This document shows positions 52,740-61,137 of a stretch of 64,000 bases of DNA, piece by piece. How positions within the stretch are numbered: position 1 is the first letter of the stretch; every line of letters begins with the position of its first letter. The translations under genes and the position numbers were made by a program. The stretch is from positions 1-64,000 of the forward strand of contig HF990861.1 of assembly GCA_000432855.1 (NCBI GenBank). The letters run 5' to 3'. A model generated the notes under the pieces. That model made no database searches and was not told where the DNA came from. It saw only the letters and a program-made list of their open reading frames with translations. The DNA comes from Firmicutes bacterium CAG:822 (GTDB taxonomy: Bacteria; Bacillota_I; Bacilli_A; RF39; UBA660).

Positions 52740-52893
52740 TTGAACACTCCTTTACTATTTCTTTTAACATTAATTGTCTTTCTTTAAAAGTAAAAGATAA
52801 TGCTTTATGCCAAGAATTTTTATATATTACATCTTCAAAACCTAAATCATGATTTTTCCCTTATTCTTCAACGGTTTTTACTACTTTGTCCAC
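52726..52893 (-). pseudogene. Short broken ORF before the synthetase paralogue
   Basis: From GTG at 52893 the minus strand reads VDKVVKTVEE, an in-frame TAA (52861-52863), then GKNHDLGFEDVIYKNSWHKA and on to a stop at 52726, overlapping the synthetase start. Composition looks coding after the stop. It could be the tail of a lost upstream gene. Not recognised. Confidence 0.4.
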
Positions 52894-52898
52894 AGTAA

Positions 52899-52932
52899 AA
52901 AAGTACCTAGTTATTTTTACTAGATACTTTCA
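52899..52932 (-). terminator. Terminator of the 63-residue gene
   Basis: AAGTATCTAGT / ACTAGGTACTT stem on the minus strand with one G-T pair, then T6. Confidence 0.75.
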
Positions 52933-52936
52933 TTGT

Positions 52937-53128
52937 CTACTCTAGGCTGTGAATAGTAACCCCTAAACCACTATCTTCACTAGTATCTTCATTATTTTCT
53001 AAAGTAGTAGAATTATTTTCAATATCCTCATCCATCTCATTACTAGAATTATTATTTATAAATGCAAAATATATAATTATTCCAATTACTATAAATATTA
53101 AACCTATAATTACAATTATCTTTTTCAT
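52937..53128 (-). CDS. Small membrane-anchored acidic protein
   Basis: About 63 residues: an N-terminal helix (KKIIVIIGLIFIVIGIIIYF) and an acidic, Asn/Glu/Ser-rich tail. The start is at MKKIIV, with AGGAGA upstream. It follows the TetR gene by 9 bases, so it is probably cotranscribed and TetR-controlled. Function unknown. Confidence 0.6.
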   Translation of the reverse strand: MKKIIVIIGLIFIVIGIIIYFAFINNNSSNEMDEDIENNSTTLENNEDTSEDSGLGVTIHSLE

Positions 53129-53137
53129 AAACATCTC

Positions 53138-53743
53138 CTATCCAAGTAATTTCCTAATACCCATATATGCAATCTCGTAAATTGTAAAATATTTATATTT
53201 AATTCCAGCTTCTTTCATTGCTTGTTTTTGTTTTTTAGTCACACTCGCATAAGGATATATACCAAACATAAACGGGAAAAATGAATAAATAAATTCTATC
53301 GTATCTTCTTCACTCATATCTTTAAAAAACTTATTTAAACAAAGCCTTACAGCATGAACCGCATTCCCATAAGCCTTTTTAAACTCCGTTAGTCTCTCTA
53401 TTCGGCTATTTTCTTCTAAATCATACATATTCATTGACAAAAGCTTCAATAATCTTTCCTTATCTTCAAGCGTATGAGCTAACTTTCCCGCAAACTCATC
53501 TTTCGTAAGACTTTCATTATTATTTCTTATCGCATCAACTTCATCCTGCCATTTTTCGTATTCTTTTTGAAATAATGCCAAAAAAATTTCTTCCTTTGTT
53601 TCAAAATAATTATAAATAGATGGTCTTGAAAATGTCGTTTGTTCACTTATCAGTTTTATTGTTATGTCCTTAAAATTATACTTATCATATAAATCTGTAC
53701 AAGCATTAATAATTTCTTCTTTTCTTAAATCACTATGTTCCAT
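53138..53743 (-). CDS. TetR family repressor
   Basis: About 201 residues. N-terminal helix-turn-helix TIKLISEQTTFSRPSIYNYF (about residues 25-45) typical of TetR/AcrR. The C-terminal ligand domain is helical and unassigned. The start at MEHSDL is set by AAAGGAGG; a longer reading begins inside the operator. Two palindromes overlap its promoter, so it represses itself. Neighbours are an ABC exporter upstream on the same strand and a small membrane protein downstream. Confidence 0.85.
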   Translation of the reverse strand: MEHSDLRKEEIINACTDLYDKYNFKDITIKLISEQTTFSRPSIYNYFETKEEIFLALFQKEYEKWQDEVDAIRNNNESLTKDEFAGKLAHTLEDKERLLKLLSMNMYDLEENSRIERLTEFKKAYGNAVHAVRLCLNKFFKDMSEEDTIEFIYSFFPFMFGIYPYASVTKKQKQAMKEAGIKYKYFTIYEIAYMGIRKLLG

Positions 53744-53758
53744 AAAATTACCTCCTTT

Positions 53759-53816
53759 TGACACTCTGTCAGTCATCTTACACTTTCATTATATTAATTT
53801 TCTGACACCGTGTCAA
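53759..53816 (-). promoter_or_regulatory. tetR promoter with two palindromic operators
   Basis: TTGACA (53811-53816), 17-bp spacer, TATAAT (53788-53793). Operator TGACACCGTGTCA (53803-53815) covers the -35, and TGACACTCTGTCA (53759-53771) lies just after the transcription start. Classic autorepression layout. Confidence 0.75.
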
Positions 53817-53832
53817 TAGAAATTGATAAAAA

Positions 53833-53858
53833 AATTTACTAAATATTATTAGTAAATT
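53833..53858 (-). terminator. Terminator of the ABC exporter gene
   Basis: AATTTACTAA / TTAGTAAATT perfect 10-bp repeat, then T5 on the minus strand. Confidence 0.75.
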
Positions 53859-55593
53859 AATTATTAGTATTTGTCTTTAACTCTGTCTCATATAAATGTT
53901 TATAAGCTAAAGATTTATCTAAAAGCTCCTCATGTGTTCCTTCGGCCTCAATATGACCATCGTTTAAAAATAAAATTCTATCACTATCTATAATTGTTGA
54001 TAACCTATGAGCAATAATCAAAATAGTATATTCACCCTGCATATTATGAATAGCTTCCTGTATTTCTTTTTGTGTTTCATTATCCAAAGCACTTGTCGCT
54101 TCATCAAATAAAATAATCTCAGTTTTTTGTATTAAAGCTCTCGCAATAGCCAGTCTCTGTTTTTGACCACCTGATAGAGTAATACCACCCTCACCAACTA
54201 CTGTATCATATTTATCAGGTAAAGTATTTATAAACTCATCTAAACAAGCCATCTTACAAGCACTAATCATCTCTTCATCAGTTAAATTTTCTTTAACTAA
54301 TTTTAAATTATCTTTAATACTTAAATTAAATATATAAGGATTTTGATTAATAACGGTAATATTATTTCTAATACTATCCTTATCTAATTCATTAATATTA
54401 ACCCCATCAATTAATATCTCACCACTATCTACCTCATACATTTTATCAATCAAACTAAATATTGTACTTTTACCTGCCCCACTTTTACCAACAAAAGCAA
54501 CTGTACTATTCGCATCTATCTTAAAAGATAAATTATCTAAAACCTTATTATCTCCATAACTAAAATTAACATCTTTAAACTCAAAATTACCATCTACCTT
54601 AGATAAATGTTTATTTCCAAAAGATTCCTTGGGAAACTCTTTATCTAAGGTAATATCAAATATTCTTTTAGCTGATAAGTTAAAATCTTTAACAACTCTA
54701 AATAAATTATCCAAAGAAAAAATAATACTTGTTGTCCTACCTGAATAATTGTATATAACAAGAGCTAATGGAATAGTAAGATTCTTTTGAACAAGCAAAT
54801 AAACAAGCAAAATAATAAACACAAGATCCATAAAATCAATTAAACTGCGGCCTAATAAATCATAATTTCTAATAACTCTCATCATTTTATATCTTTTTTG
54901 ATTAAGCATAATAATTTTTTCATTCATAACTCTAAGAAAACTATTTTCCGCATTTAACATTTTTATATCTCTAGCGCCCCTAACAACCTCACCAGTAAAA
55001 CCAGAAACTTTTTCTTCTTCTTTCCTAAACTCTTTATCTTTCTCATTATATACTCTAGACTCTTTAATTCTAACAATAATTAAAACAAATAACATGAAAA
55101 TCAAAAATAAAAAAGCCCATACATTAATAATCAATACCGCTACTAAAATACCAATATTACTAATTATATTTGATAAATTAATAGTTAAATTATTAAAAAT
55201 AGAAGATAATCTTCCAGTATCACTAATTAATCTTTGAATAAAAACACCAGATGAATTTTTATCTAAAGTTTTATTTTGAAGCTTTAAAATCTCAGTTCCC
55301 AAAGCTTTTTGAGTATTAGTAAATGTTTCTCTATAAATCACTTGTATAAAATAATCATTAGAAAATTTAATAATATTTTGAATCATTTCTATTATAAAAA
55401 TAATTATACTTATATATATTAATTGACTTAATTCATTAGATGTTAAATTAACAACCATCTTCGCACTCAAAACTGGTAAAACAACTCCAATAACCGCCAT
55501 TATCACATTTGTTATCGCAAATAAAATAAGTTTTGTTTTTTGACCCTTCACATATCGCCATGCAAATTTCAAATTTTTAACTAACTCTAACAT
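53857..55593 (-). CDS. ABC half-exporter (fused membrane and ATPase domains)
   Basis: A 578-residue multidrug/lipid-type exporter that works as a dimer. Six helices (about residues 20-310) precede the ATPase: Walker A FVGKSGAGKST, Q-loop VINQNPYIF, signature LSGGQKQR, Walker B IILFDEATSALD, H-loop IIAHR. The ligand is unknown. GGGGG lies just before ATG. Its promoter has a 19-bp spacer with a central palindrome. Gene order with tetR suggests drug-responsive expression. Confidence 0.88.
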   Translation of the reverse strand: MLELVKNLKFAWRYVKGQKTKLILFAITNVIMAVIGVVLPVLSAKMVVNLTSNELSQLIYISIIIFIIEMIQNIIKFSNDYFIQVIYRETFTNTQKALGTEILKLQNKTLDKNSSGVFIQRLISDTGRLSSIFNNLTINLSNIISNIGILVAVLIINVWAFLFLIFMLFVLIIVRIKESRVYNEKDKEFRKEEEKVSGFTGEVVRGARDIKMLNAENSFLRVMNEKIIMLNQKRYKMMRVIRNYDLLGRSLIDFMDLVFIILLVYLLVQKNLTIPLALVIYNYSGRTTSIIFSLDNLFRVVKDFNLSAKRIFDITLDKEFPKESFGNKHLSKVDGNFEFKDVNFSYGDNKVLDNLSFKIDANSTVAFVGKSGAGKSTIFSLIDKMYEVDSGEILIDGVNINELDKDSIRNNITVINQNPYIFNLSIKDNLKLVKENLTDEEMISACKMACLDEFINTLPDKYDTVVGEGGITLSGGQKQRLAIARALIQKTEIILFDEATSALDNETQKEIQEAIHNMQGEYTILIIAHRLSTIIDSDRILFLNDGHIEAEGTHEELLDKSLAYKHLYETELKTNTNN

Positions 55594-55616
55594 ACATACC
55601 CCCTCACATCAAAAGT

Positions 55617-55647
55617 ATTATAACATTACAGTATACTAGAGTGTCAA
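55617..55647 (-). promoter_or_regulatory. MerR-type promoter of the ABC exporter gene
   Basis: TTGACA (55642-55647), 19-bp spacer, TATAAT (55617-55622). The spacer centres on the palindrome AGTATACT. Overlong 19-bp spacers with a dyad are typical of MerR-family control. The -35 side also shares TGACACTCT with a tetR operator. Confidence 0.5.
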
Positions 55648-55710
55648 CTAACAAATTTAAAATAATATAATTTAAATTAAAAAAATTATAATATAAGCTC
55701 ATAAAATAAA

Positions 55711-55740
55711 ACGTACAAAATCATTGCACGTTTTTCTAAT
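55711..55740 (-). terminator. Terminator of the aldo/keto reductase gene
   Basis: AAACGTGC / GTACGTTT stem on the minus strand followed by TATTTT. Confidence 0.5.
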
Positions 55741-55771
55741 TCAAATAATATAACTAAACAAATTTCACTAA

Positions 55772-56728
55772 TTACCAATTTTCATATCTTTGATTTTTAT
55801 TAATATCAGCTATATTTTTCATATCTTCTTCATTTAAACTAAAATCAAAAATACTATAATTTTCTAAAATATGATCTGAATTACTTGAACCCGGAATAAC
55901 TATATATCCAGCTTGTAATTGCCATCTTAATATAATTTGTGCGGATGCTTTATTATACTTTGTAGCTATATCTCTAATAACCTCATTATTAAAGTTTTCA
56001 GAAGTATGCCCTCTACCACCAAATGGATACCAAGACTCAATTATTATTCCATATTGACTAACATATTCCTTTAAATCAGTATTTTGATAATATATATGAT
56101 TTTCATTTTGAATTACTGCCGGAACAATTGTTGCATAAGACAAAACTTCATCTATCTCTTCTTTAGTATAATAATTTGATATTCCAATTGATTTCACTTT
56201 TCCATCATAAACACCTTGTTCCATCGCTTTATAAACCTCTTCATCATTAGATCCAGGTTGATGAATCAAAAGTAAATCTATATAATCTACTCCTAATCTT
56301 TCCAAAGACTCATCTATTGAATTATAAGCATTATTATAACTACTTGGCATTATCTTTGTTGTAATAAAGACCTCTTCTCTTGTAACAATACCATCATCAA
56401 TAGCTCTTCTAAGGCCTTCTCCAACACCTCTTTCATTACCATAATATTGAGCAGTATCAATTAATCTATAACCATCTTCTAAAGCATAATAAACAGAATT
56501 AGCGGTTTCTTCATCATTTTGAGTCCATGTTCCTAAACCTATTATTGGCATCTCATAACCACTATTTAAAGTTACTGTTTTTGTATCAAAATTAAATTCA
56601 GCTTTACCCATACTTTCTTTAATATTTTTTACCTCCTTGCTATCATCTACATTCTTTTCACTAAAAAACCAAAATAATATCAAACCAAAAGCACATAAAA
56701 CAACTATAACAATCAAAATATTCTTCAT
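55772..56728 (-). CDS. Membrane-anchored aldo/keto reductase
   Basis: 318 residues. An N-terminal helix (about 3-23) precedes a complete AKR barrel of the 2,5-diketogluconate-reductase type. Catalytic tetrad visible: Asp in LIDTAQ, Tyr in YYGNE, Lys in ITTKIMPS, His in LLIHQP. NADPH-site features include IIPGSSNSDHI-like IPGSSNSDH. A membrane tether is unusual for AKRs. GGGAGAA precedes ATG. It is under a 19-bp-spacer promoter with a strong dyad. Confidence 0.85.
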   Translation of the reverse strand: MKNILIVIVVLCAFGLILFWFFSEKNVDDSKEVKNIKESMGKAEFNFDTKTVTLNSGYEMPIIGLGTWTQNDEETANSVYYALEDGYRLIDTAQYYGNERGVGEGLRRAIDDGIVTREEVFITTKIMPSSYNNAYNSIDESLERLGVDYIDLLLIHQPGSNDEEVYKAMEQGVYDGKVKSIGISNYYTKEEIDEVLSYATIVPAVIQNENHIYYQNTDLKEYVSQYGIIIESWYPFGGRGHTSENFNNEVIRDIATKYNKASAQIILRWQLQAGYIVIPGSSNSDHILENYSIFDFSLNEEDMKNIADINKNQRYENW

Positions 56729-56807
56729 ATTTTCTCCCTTTTAAATTTTCTTAAAAAATATTATTACAACATCCCATTAACATAATTTTTATTTATGTTC
56801 TAATATA

Positions 56808-56838
56808 ATTGTAGCACCTAGACCTAACTTTAGGTCAA
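56808..56838 (-). promoter_or_regulatory. MerR-type promoter of the aldo/keto reductase gene
   Basis: TTGACC (56833-56838), 19-bp spacer, TACAAT (56808-56813). A perfect dyad GACCTAA / TTAGGTC overlaps the -35 and spacer. Matches AdhR/NmlR-like MerR boxes that respond to aldehydes and drive reductases. Confidence 0.6.
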
Positions 56839-56880
56839 GTATTAATTTATAAATTCTAAGAAATAAAACAAAATCATAGA

Positions 56881-56913
56881 AAAATCTAAAGTGATATTAT
56901 CTTCACTTTAGAT
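56881..56913 (-). terminator. Terminator of the retron operon
   Basis: ATCTAAAGTGA / TCACTTTAGAT, 11-bp perfect repeat, then T5 on the minus strand; overlaps the end of the accessory gene. Confidence 0.75.
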
Positions 56914-57722
56914 CTATCTTCTTTATAATCCCTATTCATAATATTATCAAGTCTCTCCATAGATAAATTTAAACCAAGTTTCTTATTAAATTCATCCATA
57001 AAACGTCTTGCTCGTTCATACCCTCTTTCAGGTATTGTTCTTCTTGAATATAAAAGTTTTAAAGCTACAAACTCCAACAATCTATCCCTCAAATAATTAT
57101 CTAAATATTTATTGTTTGATGCCTTTTCAAGTTCAGAAAAATCTAATTTATCATAATGTTCATCAATAAATAATTTAACTAAATTGTAAACGTCAATTTC
57201 ATCCACAGATACATACTTCTCTATCTCATAATCCATATCAACTAAGCCCGTTTCCGCATCCGCACTCACCACAAAATCTTTATACTTAGAAAAATACTTA
57301 TCATTCTCTGTTCTTTCAACTTTATAATATACCTTTTTACTTACACCTACAACTTTATCCATATCATAAATAGGATAATTTTTTTGGACATTTGATCTAT
57401 ATAAACCCTCAAGTAATTTTTGTTGATTATCAGTCAATCTAAAAAACAATTGTTTAATATCCATAACATCAGATAACTCTTTAAACTTACTAAAATCACT
57501 AGTCATCTTTCCATCATAAAAATCAAACTCTCTTTCGGGAAACTTAATTTCATACCACGCAGCAAGCCTATCAATCATATCTTGCATTTCATCAATTCCA
57601 ATAAAAAGTTCATACCCTTCATCAATCAAATGATTAAACATATATAAAAACTTCTTATTCTCATTTAAATCATATAATTTTTCATCTTCACTATAAAAAT
57701 TTTTCAATTCTTCTTTTGTCAT
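56886..57722 (-). CDS. Retron-associated accessory protein (unknown effector)
   Basis: About 278 residues, no signal or membrane segment, highly charged and helical. Residues about 92-130 (RLTDNQQKLLEGLYRSN, then VVGVSKKVYYKVE) could form a helix-turn-helix. The C-terminal third (SRRTIPERGYERARRFMDEF) is basic. I see no recognisable nuclease, protease or toxin motif. Its start, with AGGGTGG upstream, lies 13 bases after the reverse transcriptase stop, so it is the cotranscribed retron partner, presumably the effector that the RT-msDNA complex restrains (inference from other retrons). Confidence 0.65.
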   Translation of the reverse strand: MTKEELKNFYSEDEKLYDLNENKKFLYMFNHLIDEGYELFIGIDEMQDMIDRLAAWYEIKFPEREFDFYDGKMTSDFSKFKELSDVMDIKQLFFRLTDNQQKLLEGLYRSNVQKNYPIYDMDKVVGVSKKVYYKVERTENDKYFSKYKDFVVSADAETGLVDMDYEIEKYVSVDEIDVYNLVKLFIDEHYDKLDFSELEKASNNKYLDNYLRDRLLEFVALKLLYSRRTIPERGYERARRFMDEFNKKLGLNLSMERLDNIMNRDYKEDRSKVKIISL

Positions 57723-57735
57723 TCCAACCACCCTA

Positions 57736-58689
57736 CTATAAATTATTAAATATTTTTAAAATAAACTCTCTATATTTAAAAAATTCTAAATCCTCGCTAT
57801 TTACCATTAAAACAAAATTAATTTTTCCAAGTAAACTACGTAAATAACTAAATTCATCTTTTACATTTATTCTCTTTAAATGTGAATAAAGTCCATATTT
57901 CTTTATATAATAAACTTCTTGTCTAATTTTCCTTCTTTTAACTTTTAAAACCTGCGGCTTCTCATTAACCGTAATCCCTGTGACTTGCTGGGACATATTA
58001 CTATAAATAACATGAATCTTATCATAATTTAACTGCATTCCCATTTTCTTTAATTCATCTTTAACTTTGAATATAACCATTTTGACATTGAAATCACCAG
58101 AAAAAGTCATATCATCTGAATAACGAGTATAACTTATATTATTCTTTTCACAAAATAATCCAATTTTTTCATCAAAATCCTGCATAATCAAATTAGAAAT
58201 ATAAGAAGAAGTTGGTGCACCTTGTGGTAAAAACTCATTATACGTACATAAATAAGTTAAAACAGTTCTCGCTTGTTTAGGAAAATATTCTTCTAAAAAT
58301 ACCTTATTATAAACATCCATAAAACTAATATTATTAAAAAAATCTTTAATATCAAGTTTTAATATAAGCTTTTTATTAACATGCATATTAGCATTATCTT
58401 TAACTGACTTTCCCTTAACATAAGCCATCGCATATTTTGAAACTTTAAAACCACTTAAAACATTATCCAAAATATTTCGCTGTACCTTTTTTAAAGTATA
58501 ATTAGGTTCATAAATAATTCTTTTATTACCATCTTTTTTTAAAATTACAGTTTTTTTATAATTTTTTTCTATATTATTACTAAGTGTATAAAGTTTTCTT
58601 ATTTTTTCTTTATCACTTAGTTTTTCATCAATTAAATTAAGAGATAACAAAAATTCATTAGCCATATCTTTTGTAACATTATCAAGCAT
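57736..58689 (-). CDS. Retron reverse transcriptase
   Basis: About 317 residues. RT domains in order: KTVILKKDGNKRIIYEP (RT1), the retron-specific NAxxH as DNANMH, RT3 LKLDIKDFFNNIS, RT4 FLPQGAPTSSYISNL, catalytic YSDD in RYSDDMTFSG, and the retron VTG motif in QQVTGITVN. NAxxH and VTG separate retron RTs from group II intron or Abi-type enzymes. The C-terminal thumb binds the msr. AGAGGTG lies before ATG (two adjacent ATGs possible). The structured msr-msd region lies directly upstream. Confidence 0.9.
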   Translation of the reverse strand: MLDNVTKDMANEFLLSLNLIDEKLSDKEKIRKLYTLSNNIEKNYKKTVILKKDGNKRIIYEPNYTLKKVQRNILDNVLSGFKVSKYAMAYVKGKSVKDNANMHVNKKLILKLDIKDFFNNISFMDVYNKVFLEEYFPKQARTVLTYLCTYNEFLPQGAPTSSYISNLIMQDFDEKIGLFCEKNNISYTRYSDDMTFSGDFNVKMVIFKVKDELKKMGMQLNYDKIHVIYSNMSQQVTGITVNEKPQVLKVKRRKIRQEVYYIKKYGLYSHLKRINVKDEFSYLRSLLGKINFVLMVNSEDLEFFKYREFILKIFNNL

Positions 58690-58706
58690 TTTCATCACCT
58701 CTTAAA

Positions 58707-58903
58707 AAGAGCAATACCCAAGATATTGTAATATGAAAACGTGCATAAAGCGTAAGCGACTACACGTAGTGTAGTTAAGCACGGTGGAATATTACAATCA
58801 TAATGATTTAAATTCTATAATCATTATTGTAACACTTAATCTAGTCCCTTAGCGACTCGCTAAAGTATGAAATAATTTTCAAACCACTATTGCTCTTACA
58901 CCG
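58707..58903 (-). ncRNA. Retron msr-msd RNA
   Basis: Transcript from TATAAT (58904-58909). The a1/a2 closing repeats are AAGAGCAATA (58888-58897, minus strand) and TATTGCTCTT (58707-58716), 10 bp perfect. The msr carries hairpin TTAGCGA / TCGCTAA (58849-58863). A stem follows around 58803-58830. The msd has a long stem: outer TTGTAATAT / ATATTACAA (58726-58734, 58789-58797), then CGTGC / GCACG, and apical ACTACAC / GTGTAGT (58759-58775). The branching G was not assigned. The region ends 18 bases before the RT start. Confidence 0.85.
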
Positions 58904-58912
58904 ATTATACCA

Positions 58913-58943
58913 CAAAAAAAATGACTTAAAAAGCCATTTTAAT
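58913..58943 (-). terminator. Terminator of hsp20
   Basis: AATGGCT / AGTCATT (one G-T pair) then T8 on the minus strand, immediately before the retron promoter. Confidence 0.7.
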
Positions 58944-58949
58944 TTATAA

Positions 58950-59330
58950 TTATTTAATCTCAATTGATTTAGAAGCTTTTTCAATAGTATCCCTAGGTAA
59001 ACATACTTTCAAAACACCATCTTTAAACTCAGCTGATACTTTACTCTCATCTATATCGCCAACATAGAATTTACGTTCCATAGTTCCATAAAATCTCTCT
59101 TGGCGAATGTAATCTTTCTCTTCTTCATTTTCTTCAGAACTCTTAGAAGCTTTAATAGTTAAATAACCATCATTATAATCAACTGTTACATCCTTCTTAT
59201 CAAGTCCTGGCATATCAGCTTCAATAACATAATTTCCTTTATTTTCGTAAATATCACATTTCATACTATCTGTTGGAGTAAAAATATCAAACATACTATC
59301 TAAATCAAATTTTCTTGGTAACATTCTCAT
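58950..59330 (-). CDS. hsp20: Hsp20 small heat-shock protein
   Basis: A 126-residue alpha-crystallin-type chaperone holding unfolded proteins. Alpha-crystallin core from about residue 25: YVIEADMPGLDKKDVTVDYN, the RQERFYGTMERKFYVG loop and the conserved FKDGVLKVCLP. The C-terminal IxI-like tail is SIEIK. AAGGATGG precedes ATG. Controlled by a CIRCE-type operator. Confidence 0.93.
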   Translation of the reverse strand: MRMLPRKFDLDSMFDIFTPTDSMKCDIYENKGNYVIEADMPGLDKKDVTVDYNDGYLTIKASKSSEENEEEKDYIRQERFYGTMERKFYVGDIDESKVSAEFKDGVLKVCLPRDTIEKASKSIEIK

Positions 59331-59358
59331 TTTCCATCCTTCTTTCTTTTACAATTAT

Positions 59359-59400
59359 GTTATACCACTCTTTTTAGCACTTGTCAAGCGTAAGTGCTAA
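59359..59400 (-). promoter_or_regulatory. hsp20 promoter with CIRCE operator
   Basis: TTAGCACTT (59374-59382), 9-base spacer, AAGTGCTAA (59392-59400): a CIRCE element with one changed position per arm. It overlaps TTGACA (59382-59387), 17 bp from TATAAC (59359-59364). Implies HrcA repression. Confidence 0.85.
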
Positions 59401-59420
59401 AAAATGACAAAATTTTTATA

Positions 59421-59449
59421 AAAAAAAAGATGATTAAATAACCATCTTT
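59421..59449 (-). terminator. Terminator of gltX
   Basis: AAAGATG / CATCTTT hairpin overlapping the stop, followed by T8 on the minus strand. Confidence 0.7.
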
Positions 59450-61074
59450 ACTCTCTCCATCATTCTATCTTTTCCAAGCAATCTCATAATTTCATATAAA
59501 TCAGGAGTATTTGATTTACTAGTTAAACTAACTCTAACAACTGTACTAAAATCCGCAATACTTCCTTTATAATTATCAGGATTTTCTTTATATTCTTTCA
59601 TTTCACCCGCATATCCAAGTTCTATAGCAGCCTTTTTCATATTATCAAACCAAGTATTCTTATCATCATTTTCATTATAATATTTATTCAAATAAACATC
59701 TAAAATATTTTTAATTTCGCACTTTTCAGTAACCTTCTGCCAATCATATTCTTTAGGTTCAAAAAGTTCATCATACATATACCAAATTTGATTTTTAACA
59801 TCTCCAAAATATCCAATATCTTTACGAGGTTTTTTTTGTTCTCTTTCAATATTAAATATAGCTGTAGAATAATCTTTATATTTTTCTAAAAGTAATGCGA
59901 AATCTTCATCATAAGCCAAAGCCCACTCTAAAGTCATATCATATACTTCTGTAGCTTTAAGCGTGCTAATATAATTTTTAGAAATATTCATTAATTTTTC
60001 ATAATCAAATAAACTTCCACCTGCAGGCATCTTTTTAAAATCTAAAACAAACTCTGATACATCCTTATCCTTATTTTGATTCATCCACATTTCAAAATTA
60101 GAATTGGCAACCGTCTCTAAATAAAGCATAACCGCTTTGTTAGGAATACCTTTTTCATGATAATAACTAATAGCCGCCTCAGGATCTTTTCTCTTACTAA
60201 GTTTTCTTTTAGTACCATTATCTTCAATTGTAATTGGCGAAATATGTGCATACTTTGGAACCTTAAAACCTAAATATTCAAATAACTGAACATGAACAGG
60301 TATAGAAGAAAGCCATTCATCACCTCTAATAACATGAGTCGTTCTCATCAAATGATCATCAACCGCATGTGCAAAATGATATGTTGGAAGTCCATCAGAT
60401 TTTATAATAACAATATCTTGATCATTTTCAGGAAGCTCCATCTTTCCTTTAATCTCGTCTTTAAACTTAAATCTATGATTAAAATTACCTTTAGATTTCA
60501 AACGAATAATATATTTTTCACCATTATCTATTTTTTCAAGTGCCTCTTCCATAGATAAATTACGGCATCTAGCATAATATCCATAATAACCTATTCTCTC
60601 TTTATGTTTCTCTTGTCTTTCTCTATCTTCTTGTAAACTCTCTGGTGAACAAAAACAAGGATAAGCCTTATCTTCTATAATTAATTTTTTAGCAAAAGCC
60701 TTATAAATGTCTCCTCTTTCACTTTGAGTATAAGGTCCATAATTACCTTTATCACCTTCTAATGTAACACCTTCATCAAAAGTAATATCAAAATTAGCTA
60801 AATCAGTAATTATTTTTTTAACCCCATCTTCAATACTTCTCTTTTGATCAGTATCCTCTATTCTTAAAAAGAAAACACCATTGCTTTGTTTAGCCATTTT
60901 TCTAGCAATAAAAGCTGCATATAAAGCTCCTAAATGTATAAGACCTGTCGGACTAGGTGCATATCTTGTAACTATTGCTTTCTCATCTAAATCTCTCTCT
61001 GGATATAATTTTTCATAATATTCAAAATCATGTTCTGTTTTTAATAATCTATCTGCAAATTCTTTTCTATCCAT
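59434..61074 (-). CDS. gltX: Glutamyl-tRNA synthetase
   Basis: A 546-residue class I enzyme ligating Glu to tRNA-Glu (and probably tRNA-Gln in this lineage). HIGH-type APSPTGLIHLGALYAA and KMSKS-type KLSKRKDPEAA are intact, with the family FLRIEDTDQ-like block and IRGDEWLSS. It is longer than the usual 470-490 residues, with a longer C-terminal anticodon region. GAGGGATATT precedes ATG. Housekeeping; monocistronic. Confidence 0.93.
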   Translation of the reverse strand: MDRKEFADRLLKTEHDFEYYEKLYPERDLDEKAIVTRYAPSPTGLIHLGALYAAFIARKMAKQSNGVFFLRIEDTDQKRSIEDGVKKIITDLANFDITFDEGVTLEGDKGNYGPYTQSERGDIYKAFAKKLIIEDKAYPCFCSPESLQEDRERQEKHKERIGYYGYYARCRNLSMEEALEKIDNGEKYIIRLKSKGNFNHRFKFKDEIKGKMELPENDQDIVIIKSDGLPTYHFAHAVDDHLMRTTHVIRGDEWLSSIPVHVQLFEYLGFKVPKYAHISPITIEDNGTKRKLSKRKDPEAAISYYHEKGIPNKAVMLYLETVANSNFEMWMNQNKDKDVSEFVLDFKKMPAGGSLFDYEKLMNISKNYISTLKATEVYDMTLEWALAYDEDFALLLEKYKDYSTAIFNIEREQKKPRKDIGYFGDVKNQIWYMYDELFEPKEYDWQKVTEKCEIKNILDVYLNKYYNENDDKNTWFDNMKKAAIELGYAGEMKEYKENPDNYKGSIADFSTVVRVSLTSKSNTPDLYEIMRLLGKDRMMERVKMVI

Positions 61075-61137
61075 AATATCCCTCTTTCTTTTAATATTAT
61101 CTTATAAATAGCTTTAAAAATCAATGAAAAAAGAAAA

